A stretch of 64,000 bases of DNA, taken from Ectocarpus siliculosus (Eukaryota; Sar; Phaeophyceae; Ectocarpales; Ectocarpaceae). The DNA lies in the NCBI GenBank assembly GCA_000310025.1, contig FN649738.1:1908981-1972980 (forward strand), read 5' to 3'. Position 1 is the stretch's first letter, and every line of letters begins with the position of its first letter. Positions 12,901 to 24,253 of this stretch are shown here, one piece after another. The translations under genes were made by a program, and so were the position numbers. Under the pieces are notes generated by a model. That model was not told the DNA's origin and searched no databases. It saw only the letters and a program-made list of their open reading frames with translations.

Positions 12901-15900
12901 CGGGGGGGGGCGTGTACATCACACACATGACCTTCAACGTACTTAGCGCACACAGCACCAGCAAGCAAGAACTGGCTACTCAGAAGCAGAGCCTTACACC
13001 CAACCAAACACATCTCTCTCTCACTGCATGCATCCGCATTTTGTCAACACTTACTTGAGCAGGGAGTTCTTCTGGATGATTTGCACGTTGGTCTTTGGCC
13101 TTCTCAGCTCGCCAATCTTTTGTAAGAGATAGTCGCGCGCCTTGGCACAAGCCTGGAGAGATGCCCCGCCATGTCCGCACGCAAAAGCCGAGTGAGGGGG
13201 GACATGAGTCTTAAGCGCCACTACGTAAATACCGGCCTATAGTGGTGCACCTTTCGCTTCCGTGCTCCGCACTCGAACAAATCAGCCACGACGCACTCGT
13301 ACATGACACGGCTGCTCATTTTTCTTCAACCATTATACTCGAGCGTGATTCACGCTGAGGGTTACACCGCTACAATTGACTGCTATATCGCTCAGTTGCC
13401 CTACTCCCAGCACTTGACACGCTAACTTCAATACCTTTGTTTTGAGGTTCTCTAGGTGGGGCTGTACTCCTTTCGCCGCCATCGTGCTTGACGGGGGCAT
13501 TTCCAGGCTGGAACCGTCCGATGCTGGCTGGGTCTGCCTGATGTACTTGATCTGCGTGGGATGGAGGGAAAGTACGTCTTATTCCGTCAAAAGATTGCAT
13601 CGAAAAAAAGCAGCGCATCACCGCGATACCACAGTCCAACACGCGAGAGCTCGGGTGCATCGTACACACTCCATCAATAAAACACTCGATTCTTACACAT
13701 CAGGCATGTAAGTCACCTTGTTGTTGAGCTCGATGACGTACTCCAAATAAGCGTCGTTGACTTCATCCCCACATATTGAAGTAACAAGTTCCGAAGTGAC
13801 AACGACATTGCCCAGAAACTTGCCCAGATCTTCCTCCGCAGATCGCAAGTTCTTGAGTTTGATGTTCATCGATATGCTCTCGTCCTGTGGCGGGGGCGGG
13901 TACCGTTCGGGTTGGTGGGAAATTTCTTGACGAAGAAAAGGTTGCTTGTATTACATCTCAGGGCCGCGTGTACCGTGGGGCTCAAACAAAGAGTCTGTTC
14001 AACGAGATCAACATGACTATGAAGGTGAGCAAACACGATGAACTATTACCTCTACATATCTAGCTTGATCTTGTTGCGGTTGAAGCGTGCTGCTCTTTCG
14101 TGAATCCAATTTTTCTTCGGGATACACGTTTCCACCTTTTCCCGCCGTTCGAACAGGCTCCCGCACGGGGCGAATGTAGCGGGCACGTCCCGAGAGACTC
14201 GCGCCACGCGGCGCGCTGTGTCAGGAACTGCTGGCGTTGGAAAGTCGCTGGAAATCGAAGATTCGGATCTGTCGGTGATTCCGGTCGGTTCTGTTTTTTC
14301 TTTTGGTTCCTGTCTACGTCACAACCAGCTGTGGTCATAAAATGATAAGAGCGTCTGGCAGCGGTAGCAGTCTCCACCTCCCGCAACTCTCACTCTTCTT
14401 TCGTTCGTTGTTCCTGCAGCTCCCGGACGGGAATGATGTACGCAAAGTGCGCCCCGCGCGTAGCGCGCGCGCTGTGACGGACACGGACACTTTCGCCCCA
14501 ACCAGATACGAACACCTGCGTTGCAGCTCGTGGGAAAAAGGGCCTTTTTTTTGTATTCCTGACAACAAACACGATAGCACGGTGCCCCCTATACTATTTT
14601 TTGTATGGGGTTTGAGGTTATTTTGGAACAGCTCTAGCTGTACTAACGATCCAAAATCCTAGATAACGGCATCGCAATCTGTGGTGCTCAAACTACACTG
14701 GCCCCGAACGCCAGTGAGTTTCAGGTACTTTCTGCGGCTGCTGCTGTTGTCCCTGTTATTGCGGTCTCTGCTGGTTGGAACTATGTTGGACTGGTCTACC
14801 AGTTTCATGGCGATCCGCGGTCTGTGCCACTAGTACCAGTGGTGGCTAACAGGGTGACCTGGGGTGGGCTGAGCAGCAATAATTCAGAGGGGTTCCGGAA
14901 AATTGTGGAGGTACCCAGTATATTTTTGTCATTTTCCATGGGTTGCAACGCAGGTGGAAGAATGCTCTTTCTTCTTTCGGATTCGATACTTTTTTTGGGA
15001 ACGAAATTCAACTCACGTGCGTGCGAATCGGTACCGCAGCATAGCAACACATACATACTCGTTCGGATGTCTACCTTTTGTACAGCACTTACGAGATGGT
15101 ACACGAGCACTTAAAACCATGCACGGTGTGTTGTGATGGACTACTGCTGTAACAGTGCTGCTGCTGCTGTATAAAGTCAAGAGGGGAACATATCTCCAAA
15201 AAATGGGAGAACAAACAACAAACGCGGTTTGCATTCATTGCTGTAATCCCACACGGCCTTAGCGTCAACCAGAGTTACACTTACACACTGAACAGACACT
15301 TTTGGCACACACAATCAAAATCGCCGTTTCATGCCTATGTGTGTGCCCCGGGATCAGTGCTGTGCAAACAAGCGGTGTGATGACGCACTTTCAATATCAG
15401 ACTGCGAACTTTCCAACCTGGATCTATGATTCTTTCGCTCTCCCACCGTAGACAGACGTGTATCCACATGCACACAGCAGTATCCGATCCTCGATCTTTA
15501 GTCGTACAGCTCTGCATGACGTTGCCAAGTAGCATCGCATAGCCTGCCTATGTATATGGGAAGTGCAATACGACAGGACCGGGGGTTGCAGCCTGCTCAC
15601 ATCGAGTTTAATAATAGTCGTGCAGCTGTACAAAAACGTTACCGCATATAATGGGCTTTAGAATAGCAATTTTGCTCCCGGAAGGAGACTTACAGACTTA
15701 CAACAAGGTCATGGGTCTCCACGACAAGGGGGGGTTGTAAATTTCCGTCGCACAGTATGTATGCGTATCACGAATGCGAGGAACCCACGGATTCATTGCA
15801 GTACTCGGGGTTGGTTATGGTAAAGTCGTCGACACCCACTACAAAATTAAATCTACACTTGCCAATATTGTTTACAACTTCAATTACAACTTCAAACAAT

Positions 15901-18627
15901 TCCTTTTCTTTATCTTCAATTACAACTTCAAACAATTCCTTTTCTTTATCTGCGGATATTACGCGAGCCCGGCAGCCCGGTAGAGGGGCGAGCGAAGCAC
16001 CCTTGTCTTTCACTATCGTTAGTTGTCGCCACACAACGGCAGCGTGTCAATATGGAGCACTGGGGGAAACTGTCTCGACACATACGGTGGGTGTAATGTA
16101 ATGAGCCGCGGAGCGAGCGAAGCGAGCGACTTTTTTTCCCTTCGTCCCCAGGAGGGAAAAAAAGGCTTTATATCTCGGCCAAAGTTGCGCCGCGCGATAC
16201 AGGTGCCCCAAAACTTGGTTTCCGGGAAGCCTATTTAGGACACCGTTGGGACCAGAACGAGATCTACAGGGCACCGATTGGTGATCTGCTCGCTTCTGAG
16301 GAAGAAGAAAAATAGCGCGCTCTTCTCCACACCGGTTTCGTCGTGCTCCGAGAGCAGATGGCCATGCTTCACCGGCATATGTAGCCTATATTCGTAGGAT
16401 ATTTTGCTCCCCAACCCCGGGGTTCTACGCGAAAAGGCGTGCACAAAAGCGGAGATCGCGCGCGCGCGCGACTCAGACAAGGACAAGAAACACCGACAGA
16501 GACGCAAGAACACCATCAACAAACGCATCACCGCTGAGACGCTGGTCTGAGACCAGCTATAAAAGCCAGGAGGGGCCGGGCCTATACGACCTGTGCACCG
16601 TAGGTATACTGTAGGCATTCGCCATGTGTAACCTGGCGGGTATTTATTGATGTTGAGTGGGTCCAACCAATTGCTTCCAAAAGAGCAGACCGATGATCAC
16701 ACAAATCACACACCTTCCCAAGGCCAGATCACACCTACCATCATCGAGAGAATCCGTCGAGGGCGTGAGGGTCTACTACTGCTGCTGCTGTGCGTTATCA
16801 GGATGGTTCCCCGCGGGATCGGTTCAGATTGCGTACTTGCGCCGCGCTACTGACTGTCTTCGCAAAGAAAGCCGTGCCCTACATGCTGTTGTTGCTGCTG
16901 CAGGGCTGCAGCAGGGCCTCTCGGCCTCTCGCATCAAAGTCATGACGTCACATGACCATCAACGGTTTTTGTTGATTGCTTTTCGTTGTTTTTGGTTCAA
17001 GCTGGACTGCTTGCCTCACTTGGGCGGGAAACTCGGAAGGCTTGAGACGAATGTGGCGGGCAAGTTGTGAGCCTGAAGCAAAATTTGCCATCTGTCGTGT
17101 CACAATCGTATGTCTACGCTGCTGGTCGTGCTCCTCGACGGTGTGGTGTGTGATACGCTCGCCGCCAGGGGGATGCCGCATGTATGTGTGCTTCTTCCAG
17201 ATGCCCAGATGTGCGTGTTTGGGTCCGCACAGCGGGAAGACTTCATATTTTGTTTCTTCGTGCATGTGCATCAAAACGGGAAGAAACAACCGCATGAAAA
17301 GTGCAATTTTTTTAATGGTGGCCGCACATACAATCATCGTCGCTCCCGTCGCACGCCTGCTGTCCGTCCCCATGTGGTGCTGTGGTGCACGCGTAGCTGC
17401 ACCACAAACGATCCACGCTGGTGTGTGTCGGGATTCGTGCACCATCAGCATCGCAGATAAGACTACTGCAAGGTATTGAGTCGCACCACGCGGCTCAATA
17501 CCCGTGCGACTCAATACAATACCCCCCCATACCTAGTACTAAATGTTCCATTCGCAGGAATTATCCAGGAGATGACGCTGCGCTCTCCAGGAAGAAACGT
17601 TGTTTCTCTGGCCATCTCTAGTATCTCATTCACCTGCAAATGTTTGATCTCGTCGCTGATTCCTCCGAGATCCGCCTGGAAACCCAGCAGCATTTCCTGC
17701 ATACGGGCCAGAATGGCATCACAGCCTTGGATCTGTGCGACAAAAACGTGAATCAAAGGGCAGTGGTGCGTCGTGTGCTACGGAAGCGATGTACTTGCTG
17801 AATCTTGCTGAATTGGTTGGCCAATCCACTGAAGCAGGGGGACCCAGGCCCTATTTGCAATCATGTTATGGACACAAAATATCTTGTACAGCTGCCCGCA
17901 CGCAGAAAACCATACAATGGTATGACGGGATTCGAAGACATTTACAGTTTTGTAAATCACATGGCACCTACATCTTCAAAGACATATCCCGTTCCACTGT
18001 GGTCATATCTCGAACGGGTAGTCTTTCTGTGTTTGTATGTTGTATTGTTATTCCTAATGCATGTACCAGGCACGTAGGCCACGACAAGGCAAAGGTGCTC
18101 ACACACCGTCCAACATGTAGGTATCTACTGCTGTTGTATGCATAGGACAGACGCATGTGATTGGACGCCTCGCTCACCTGCTGGTGCAAAGACAGCACTT
18201 CTGCGCTCTGTACTTTGTATCCTTCGACGCTATTGTGCTCCACCTGAGGCCAGGGGCGTTATGGGTGCATGTAGCACACTTCAGTACAGGGCGCGAGCGT
18301 CCGCGAACAGAAAACGACTGCTAGGTAAGCGTCCTGGCCTTTCGCTTTTTTCACTGACTCCATTCCTTCGTAGAACATGACATCATATAGAGCAAATCTG
18401 CTGCGTACATGCACTCAAGCTACGATGTGTGTGTAGGTAAGCCACATATCGCAACAGGGAGAGTAATATCAAGTGGAAGATCTCACCTCTCGAAGCTCGA
18501 GGTCAATGTCTCTGGCATACCCTCTCAAATCGACACCATCTCTTAGAGCTTCGCGGACAATATCGTCCTGCTGAAACTGTTCCAAGTCCTCGTCAATGCC
18601 GGAGAAATCGATCTCATCGCCTTCCAT
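6977..18627 (-). CDS. VPS52: VPS52, GARP/EARP tethering complex subunit (14 exons, 687 aa)
   Basis: Subunit of the GARP (with Vps51/53/54) and EARP complexes, which tether endosome-derived vesicles at the trans-Golgi network. Exons: 18627-18487, 18243-18178, 17732-17634, 13884-13717, 13551-13435, 13152-13055, 12897-12720, 11466-11230, 10747-10503, 10388-10208, 9827-9744, 9322-9151, 8610-8477, 7120-6977. All are GT-AG, phases chain, and the sum is 2,064 nt. Family landmarks seen: DIVREALRDGVDLRGYA near the N-terminus, CDAILARMQEML coiled coil, GRQFPYEAIMRS, VPVLDSFFDRVNMLLWPRF, HPHYVTRRYAHF, QVVFLINNYHE, NQDVLSFFSNFRNG, and an ILKEIKTY end like the metazoan VELKKH end. Human VPS52 is of similar length (about 720 aa). 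The start MEGDEIDFSG is the Met nearest the conserved N-terminus. The 3.7 kb third intron and the one at 11467-12719 carry repeats. It is the last of three minus-strand genes. Confidence 0.95.
11830..12423. repeat. Intronic tandem duplication, about 306 bp period
   Basis: 11830-12118 and 12136-12423 are two copies: GCCGTAGTCGTTTGACCATTGACC at 11834 recurs (one change) at 12140. Both continue through GGGTTCTCACCGGACCAGG, GCGCTGCATCCTGC and ACTGCCTCGAGGG to CCAATTTAACA. They lie in a VPS52 intron (11467-12719). The first copy has a short insertion (GGACGGAGCACGCC). Confidence 0.85.
15878..15949. repeat. 36 bp tandem repeat, two copies, in VPS52 intron 3
   Basis: 15878-15913 and 15914-15949 are near-identical 36 bp units starting CTTCAATTACAACTTC. 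Because 36 is a multiple of 3, a minus-strand frame (16034-15768) reads KEKELFEVVIED twice. Nothing else supports coding. Confidence 0.85.
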
Positions 18628-20465
18628 CACGCTCGGATGTTGCAAAAAAAACTGAGGTGGTATTATACAGCAGTGCTCCTGCGAGAAAGTCAAGTGGGGG
18701 CAGTGAAGAGAGCTGGATGCGGCGTAGGTCGTCAGTGGGGGATTCAGCCCAGCCAGCCACTGCACTGGACTCTGTGCACGGCTGCGCTGAGGTAGGGGGG
18801 CGCCGTGGGTAATCGATTCAAACCCACACACGCATACGATTCTACGGCGCGAGAATCAAAGGTACCAAGCAAGTGGTACAACAAGTCAAAGGTGTTGCAT
18901 GGTATGCCTAGGTATATGATGGAAAAAAAGGTACATACTTCTGATACAATACCTTTTGATGACCACATGGCTATACAACGGCGCGAGAGAAGATTGCATG
19001 CGTGGAAGATACTTCATATCGGTGCAAGAGTACACACATGCATACATATATGCATGGTGCAGTGGGTGGTAGTGGGTGAGTGGGTCTGGCACAATCTGAT
19101 AACCTGCCTGCCACGAGCACATACCTGGTTTTCCACTCCCGGAAACAAGGCCCCGGGATTGTAGGTACTTTGTTCTGCCTGTGACCTGCGCTGTACAACA
19201 CACATACATACCTCTTTTGAGGAGCATCAACGAATTTCCGTGGTCATATGGATGTGTGTGTGTTCGTCCTATTTATGGCGACAGTCCCCACATTTTTCGT
19301 GGTGAGACGAGGTGTACTTGTACATTTTTCAGTGCATATAAAGTCTTAAGTAATCAATACAAGTCCCAAAAAATAGCCTTTCAGTCGCTTTGTCTCTATC
19401 GAGAGGGCTACATGTACACACCAGAGAGGAAACGAGAACCAGGCCTGTGTTTTAGGGCGTCTTGTACTAGAACCAATGTAAGTACGGTAAGAGAGTGTCC
19501 TCTAAAGTGCTCCGAGGTCTTGGTCGTTCTTGCTGTATGTACATACCTACGCCAGTGGAGACGTTTGCTTCTCCCGTGGATACGTCAACGCACTTTGGCA
19601 CGCACTAAAACTTTTAACCCTACAACAGGCCTCGAGGGCCATGTTCTTGAGTTCACTCACGCCCCGTAACCCTTGCCTCTTGTCGCGTCAGGTGTGCGGC
19701 ACGTGCTGGTCTCGCCGTAAATATTTGGGTCTCAGTCAACGGGTGCTACAGCACCGTGCGCAGTGGACAGGTCGCGGAAGGTTGCACTCTGGAAAACATT
19801 CTCTGAACAGCAGAGCAGCTCGATTGTTGACAAAAAACATCGAATCGCAAATTAACGTCTCGCTTCCAAACACTCGGGCGAGCTGCAGGACAGAGTTGAC
19901 TTCGTAGTTCAGCGGGTCCTGGTTGTAGCGTAGTTAGTTCATCAGTGGATCTACGCTCTATCGCTGTGGAGACGTCATGAGTGGCCATCAGCTAGCCGCG
20001 TACAGAACAACAAAAAACACTGGTTACAGAATATACACGATACCACTCCCACCTAGATAGAACGCGCACACAACCTAAATAAACGAAGTCATTTGGGTAC
20101 TTCCAAACACATGATGTACACGAGCCCGTCACCCTTCACCCTCAACACTATCCCCAGGCACAAGAGGTCAAACACGAAATAGTCGACATGGAACGGGACG
20201 AAATACGCCCACGAAGCGCATGAACGTTAAGGCACAAAGGCGGGAAAAAGGGGCAGCACTACTCTGTTCACAGATTTAGAGCAACCCCAAGGTATCGGCA
20301 TCCTCCAAGCCACAACTACACAATCACCAACGAAGAAGTTTTGCTGGTGTTCTCGACTCCTCACCCAACAAAAAAATCAGCACTCCTTGTCCGAGCAAGA
20401 GGATGCTCTGCCTGTGCAGCAACGAGAGTAGTGCTACGAAACACTTGCAGCCCTGCCGCGTCATG
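18628..20465. other. Intergenic, VPS52 promoter side and SYS1 3' side
   Basis: Lies between the VPS52 start codon and the SYS1 stop, both on the minus strand. I see no third gene. A weak box B-like GTGGGTTTGAATC is present on the minus strand near 18825, without a convincing box A. Confidence 0.5.
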
Positions 20466-23463
20466 TCATACTTGAGTTGGCAACGGAGAGAACAGAGGAA
20501 TATCTCGTAACTCCCGCCGGGAACAAGCATATTCACCTGGAATCCAAAAAGAGAAACAATCCCACAGGAAAGAGTAGGTGTAAAGTCAAGGGGGAGATCA
20601 ACATCACACGCGTTGGACCAAGCGAAGGGTATTTGTTTGGTTCAATCCCGGGACAAACTCAAACGGTTTCGATTGTGGGTTTGCGTTCGTACAACAATAT
20701 GAAAAAATTATGAAGTGTGTCCCGACCAACAGCAACATGTCAACGTTGTTGTGCTACGGGCACATGATGTGCACGAAAATACTTCAACCCCCACGAGGAG
20801 CGCAACCGGGCCTCACCTAAGACTACCATCAGCGCCAACGACGCCATCTGGAGTATCCACCATTCCCAATTGTGGGGGATTCCGTCATAAAAGGAGCAAA
20901 TTGCTACGTGTATTATGTACAGGGTCGAAGTGAAGTCCAAGCATTTCTTGGCCCTCTCCACGATCATAGGCAGTAGAAGTGCTCTGTGTTGCAGGCGAAA
21001 ACAGGTCAGAAAACAAAGAGGAAGCGCGGCAAAGGGTTGCTGTGTGCGAATGTCCGAACTCTGATCTGAAGATGTGAAGCACCATATTCCTTACTAAGCA
21101 ACACTGGAGACGGTAAATCCCAGGCTCCTATATACGGTACATCATTCCAAGACCCAAGCCAAGACCTGAGGTAGGTCCAATCGCGGGAAAAGTACACATG
21201 CACGTGCTTCTTGTATACTTGTAGTAGATGGCCGTCGTGTGCCACGGCTGCTTCCCGAATTGAATTTTTTGTTTCGACATCGTTTCGAAAACCCTACATG
21301 TGCGTGTTTCTTTCATTATATATCATTGTCCGCGCAAACTGGCCAACCGATGGAAAAATGTAAAAGAGTCTCAGACACCTTTGTATAAAGCGCATAAACG
21401 TACTAACGCCATGTGTTCGAAGCCGTTTGGCAGCAATGCCTGCAGGAGCAGCATACACGGGGAAGTGCACGCGCGAACATCTCGTGGCAACGGACAGAGA
21501 TTGTGGTTACAACGACCTCGAAGAGCAGGCATGTACAGGTCATTCAGAACATGCTTCCAAGTACCACTCCAAGAATGGATATCGACGGCATGGGCAAACT
21601 GAAGGGGGCGGGAGTGTACAACTGCGTGTATGGAGTTCACATGGCGATACATTGGCCTGGGGTCCATCCTAGTCTCTCATACATACGTTTCCGCAAAAAA
21701 AACTCCTCTCCTCCTAAGAGAGAGCCTCTGCTGCAACACACCCACCCGCACCACATAGTGAGCATCCTGGGGGAGGCTGTGAGTAAGACAGCGGCCTTGC
21801 TGCGCGAGTCATAATTCCAAACTATCCAGAAAATGCCAATGGGGTGTTTGATGAACTATAATTGTTGTTGTTGTTGTTGTTGTCTTCACATTAAAAACCG
21901 TTCCGATCTCTCTCTACCCAGTACCTTCGTATGTCCGTACTGATCCAACACTCGACGCGGTCGATTCCCGTGGTCACAGGTTAACTTACCCTAAAAAGGT
22001 ACACTCAAATAAACTGGCCCCGAGGGGTCCGCAAGTCAATAGAAATCAACGACAGATATTCTGGAATCCTCCACTCCCTCCTCGCGCTATGCGAGGTATC
22101 AACTGAGACTAGCAGTTACTATCTATCATGGGCCGGAGAGAAAGAGGTACACCCCCTTGGTTCAATCTTGGTACTTCACAACGCAAGCAGAGACAAGGCC
22201 ATCTGGCACAGAAAAAGAGAGAAAAAAGAGAGAAAAAAGAGAAAAAAGAGAAATACTTGCATCACAAAGCACGACACACAAGCGTGAGGGGAAGTGAGCG
22301 CTACTTATTTCATGGGTTTTTCCACGCAAGATAGGCGCTCGAGGCTACTACGAGAAGATGCGAAACGGCTAGCCACGTAGGGGGGGCGTAAAGACACCCT
22401 GCAAAGCAGTGGTACAGGGTGAGGGGTTCATGCTGCAACACATATCGCTACCGGTAGAGAAAACTACTCGGCGATGTGGAAAATCACTCCGATCTCCCAA
22501 ACCACACCACCATCGGCCATCATCCGTAACGCCTGCCCCACACGATACCTGGGTGCTACATACGTTTACGCGTCCTTTAACCTCAGTTCTAGAGCAGTAC
22601 TGCTGTAGACGGCGGGCAGCAGCGTTTGCAGAACCGAGAGAAACAAGATGTGTATCGACTGCTGTGGTTTATTCGATTGCTACTGCTGTACTGCTGTATT
22701 GTAGTCCGCTCGTCCCGCGACCTCCTTCCGGACTCGAGTAAAACTCCATTGCTCGGGCAGAACAACCAAACTCCGGGCAAGGGGGACGATCGCATCTCAT
22801 AGGTAAGAAGAAAGGTCTCATATCCAGGTGTAGAAGGCATTGTCGCTTCGAGGCGATCACGATGTGGTTGCTGGGATGCAGCAAACCCTGGATGCAGCTC
22901 GCTGAGCTCACGGTAATTCGATCGGCCGCCTGAACATTGGCAACAAGACACGCCATCTGCTACTGTACAGACAGTATGCTACTACGAACTGCGCGACACT
23001 CTTGCACAAAGAGCGAACTCCTGGAATTTTTCTGCCATCCCGCCCGCGCACGTGACCTTTGTGTACGAATTGTTGTCCTGCCTGTCTGTGTAGGTGGAGA
23101 CTCACCCTGATATCGCCGTGAGAACCTGACAGCAAATTGCTGTCCATCCTGCTGTGGTCGACAACGACACGAGCTCTCCTGAGAATATCAATCGTGTCCC
23201 CACCTGTGTCCCAAAAACAGCCCTGGCCATCAAGAGGAGGTAACGCGCTGTTAGAGTCATAGGCATCAAACGCATCGATTGAGCAACACGACGGGCGGTA
23301 CAGGTACAGAAGCAAGTGTTGAACCAACTTTTTCCGTCTCGCAGCGCACGAATGCTGTAGCTTTTCACCTGAAGCTCCCGAGAAAGACGCCCATCGCAAC
23401 ATAGTAGAAGCTTTGAAGCGCCACTATCTGGCAGACAATAAGCTTGGGATCAAATTGCGCCAT
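20466..23463 (-). CDS. SYS1: SYS1, Golgi membrane receptor for Arl3/ARFRP1 (4 exons, 149 aa)
   Basis: Small four-helix Golgi protein that recruits the N-acetylated GTPase Arl3 (yeast)/ARFRP1 (animals) to the trans-Golgi. Exons: 23463-23369, 23222-23106, 20983-20817, 20536-20466, all GT-AG, summing to 450 nt. Seen: MAQFDPKLIVCQIVALQSFYY (family: WDP.LI..QI..LQ..YY), STTAGW at the second helix, ERAKKCLDFTSTLYIIH (the most conserved family block), W-rich WEWWILQMASLALMVVL, then a GEYACSRRELRDIPL tail matching the family GEY.C...EL.EIP end. Animal and plant SYS1 are about 150-156 aa, so this is full length. Intron 2 is 2.1 kb and holds SINE-like sequence. Acceptor at 20983 chosen because the phase (GG|A) closes a Gly seen in relatives. 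Confidence 0.96.
21856..22115 (-). mobile_element. SINE-like element in SYS1 intron 2
   Basis: Read on the minus strand, the 3' end is ACGGTTTTTAATGTGAAGAC followed by (AAC)n, the same tail as 47066-47113 (+). The body 21945-22115 matches 2376-2545. A shorter relative (AAAAACCG.GCCGATCTC..ACCCAGTACC in plus orientation) lies at about 24510-24560. A shared tail ending in a trinucleotide run in different genomic contexts is typical of SINEs. Confidence 0.6.
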
Positions 23464-24253
23464 CGTCGTCCTAGCGATAGATGTTAGTAGAAAGAAACCG
23501 TACGTATTCTGTCAGCTGCAGGGTGGAGGACGCGGCAGAATTATGAAGGAAGTTCTCTTGCCGGTTCGAGTGGTTTCCGGAGTGGAGAGTGGAGGCGATC
23601 CTGATCCTTATTAGGAAACATTAAACAATCACAATCACAAAACATATATGAGACACACAAGACAGCTACCAAACTGTCTTGTTGAGCCTTTTACCCGCAG
23701 GGGAGATGTCCCTATATGCTGTCTGGGAAACCGTAGACATACAGGTACTTTCTGACGCTATGAATTCATTGCTAATCTGTCTCAGACTCTATGATAGAGA
23801 TGGATTCGTTGTGTCATACTAAGAAGAAAAAAAAAACTGATCCTGTATCTACTCCACTGCTGTATCCTGTGTGTTCCAAGGATTGCTCGTAGCACTTCTC
23901 TCTATTACGAAAAATAAAACACACACAGAAAGACTACCCGTTCGAGATATACCCATATTCGAACGGAATGTGGTGTGTAGTTGTACGTATATTATTATCA
24001 TCCCCATGTCCTCAGGTGCGGACACTTGGCGGTCTGTATGTAGCAGAAAGCTCAGACGCAAGTGCTGTAGTGGAAAGCTCAGACGCAATTCCTGATCGTT
24101 GCTAGCCTTCTCACACGGTGTGAGTGGCCTGGCTATTTCTGCATCCTCCCGGGCCAACAATAGGTGCTGTCAACTATCAGTCGCGCCCAGCAGCCTGATG
24201 AAAAGTCGCACCCAACTGGCCTGAACGAAAACGTGTTTTGTATGGCTGGTAGA
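23464..24253. other. Intergenic, SYS1 promoter side and RICTOR 3' side
   Basis: Contains the dispersed repeat 24003-24123 and a hairpin near 23939-23965 (CCGTTCGAgATAT / ATATtCGAACGG). A stretch of about 30 bp here (AGAAAGACTACCCGTTCGAGATAT) is present in reverse complement at 18005-18028. No gene seen. Confidence 0.5.
24003..24123. repeat. Dispersed repeat, copy B (copy A abuts the AP4S1 start)
   Basis: CCCCATGTCCTCAGGTGCGGACACTTG... to CCTTCTCACACGGTGTG matches 41293-41386 over nearly its whole length. This copy carries an internal duplication of GAAAGCTCAGACGCAA. It lies about 130 bp downstream of the RICTOR stop codon. Confidence 0.8.

Noticed and set aside
16948-17514. Long overlapping frames on both strands in VPS52 intron 3
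   Set aside because: No domain, no splice signals, and both strands are open over the same bases, which suggests base composition rather than coding.
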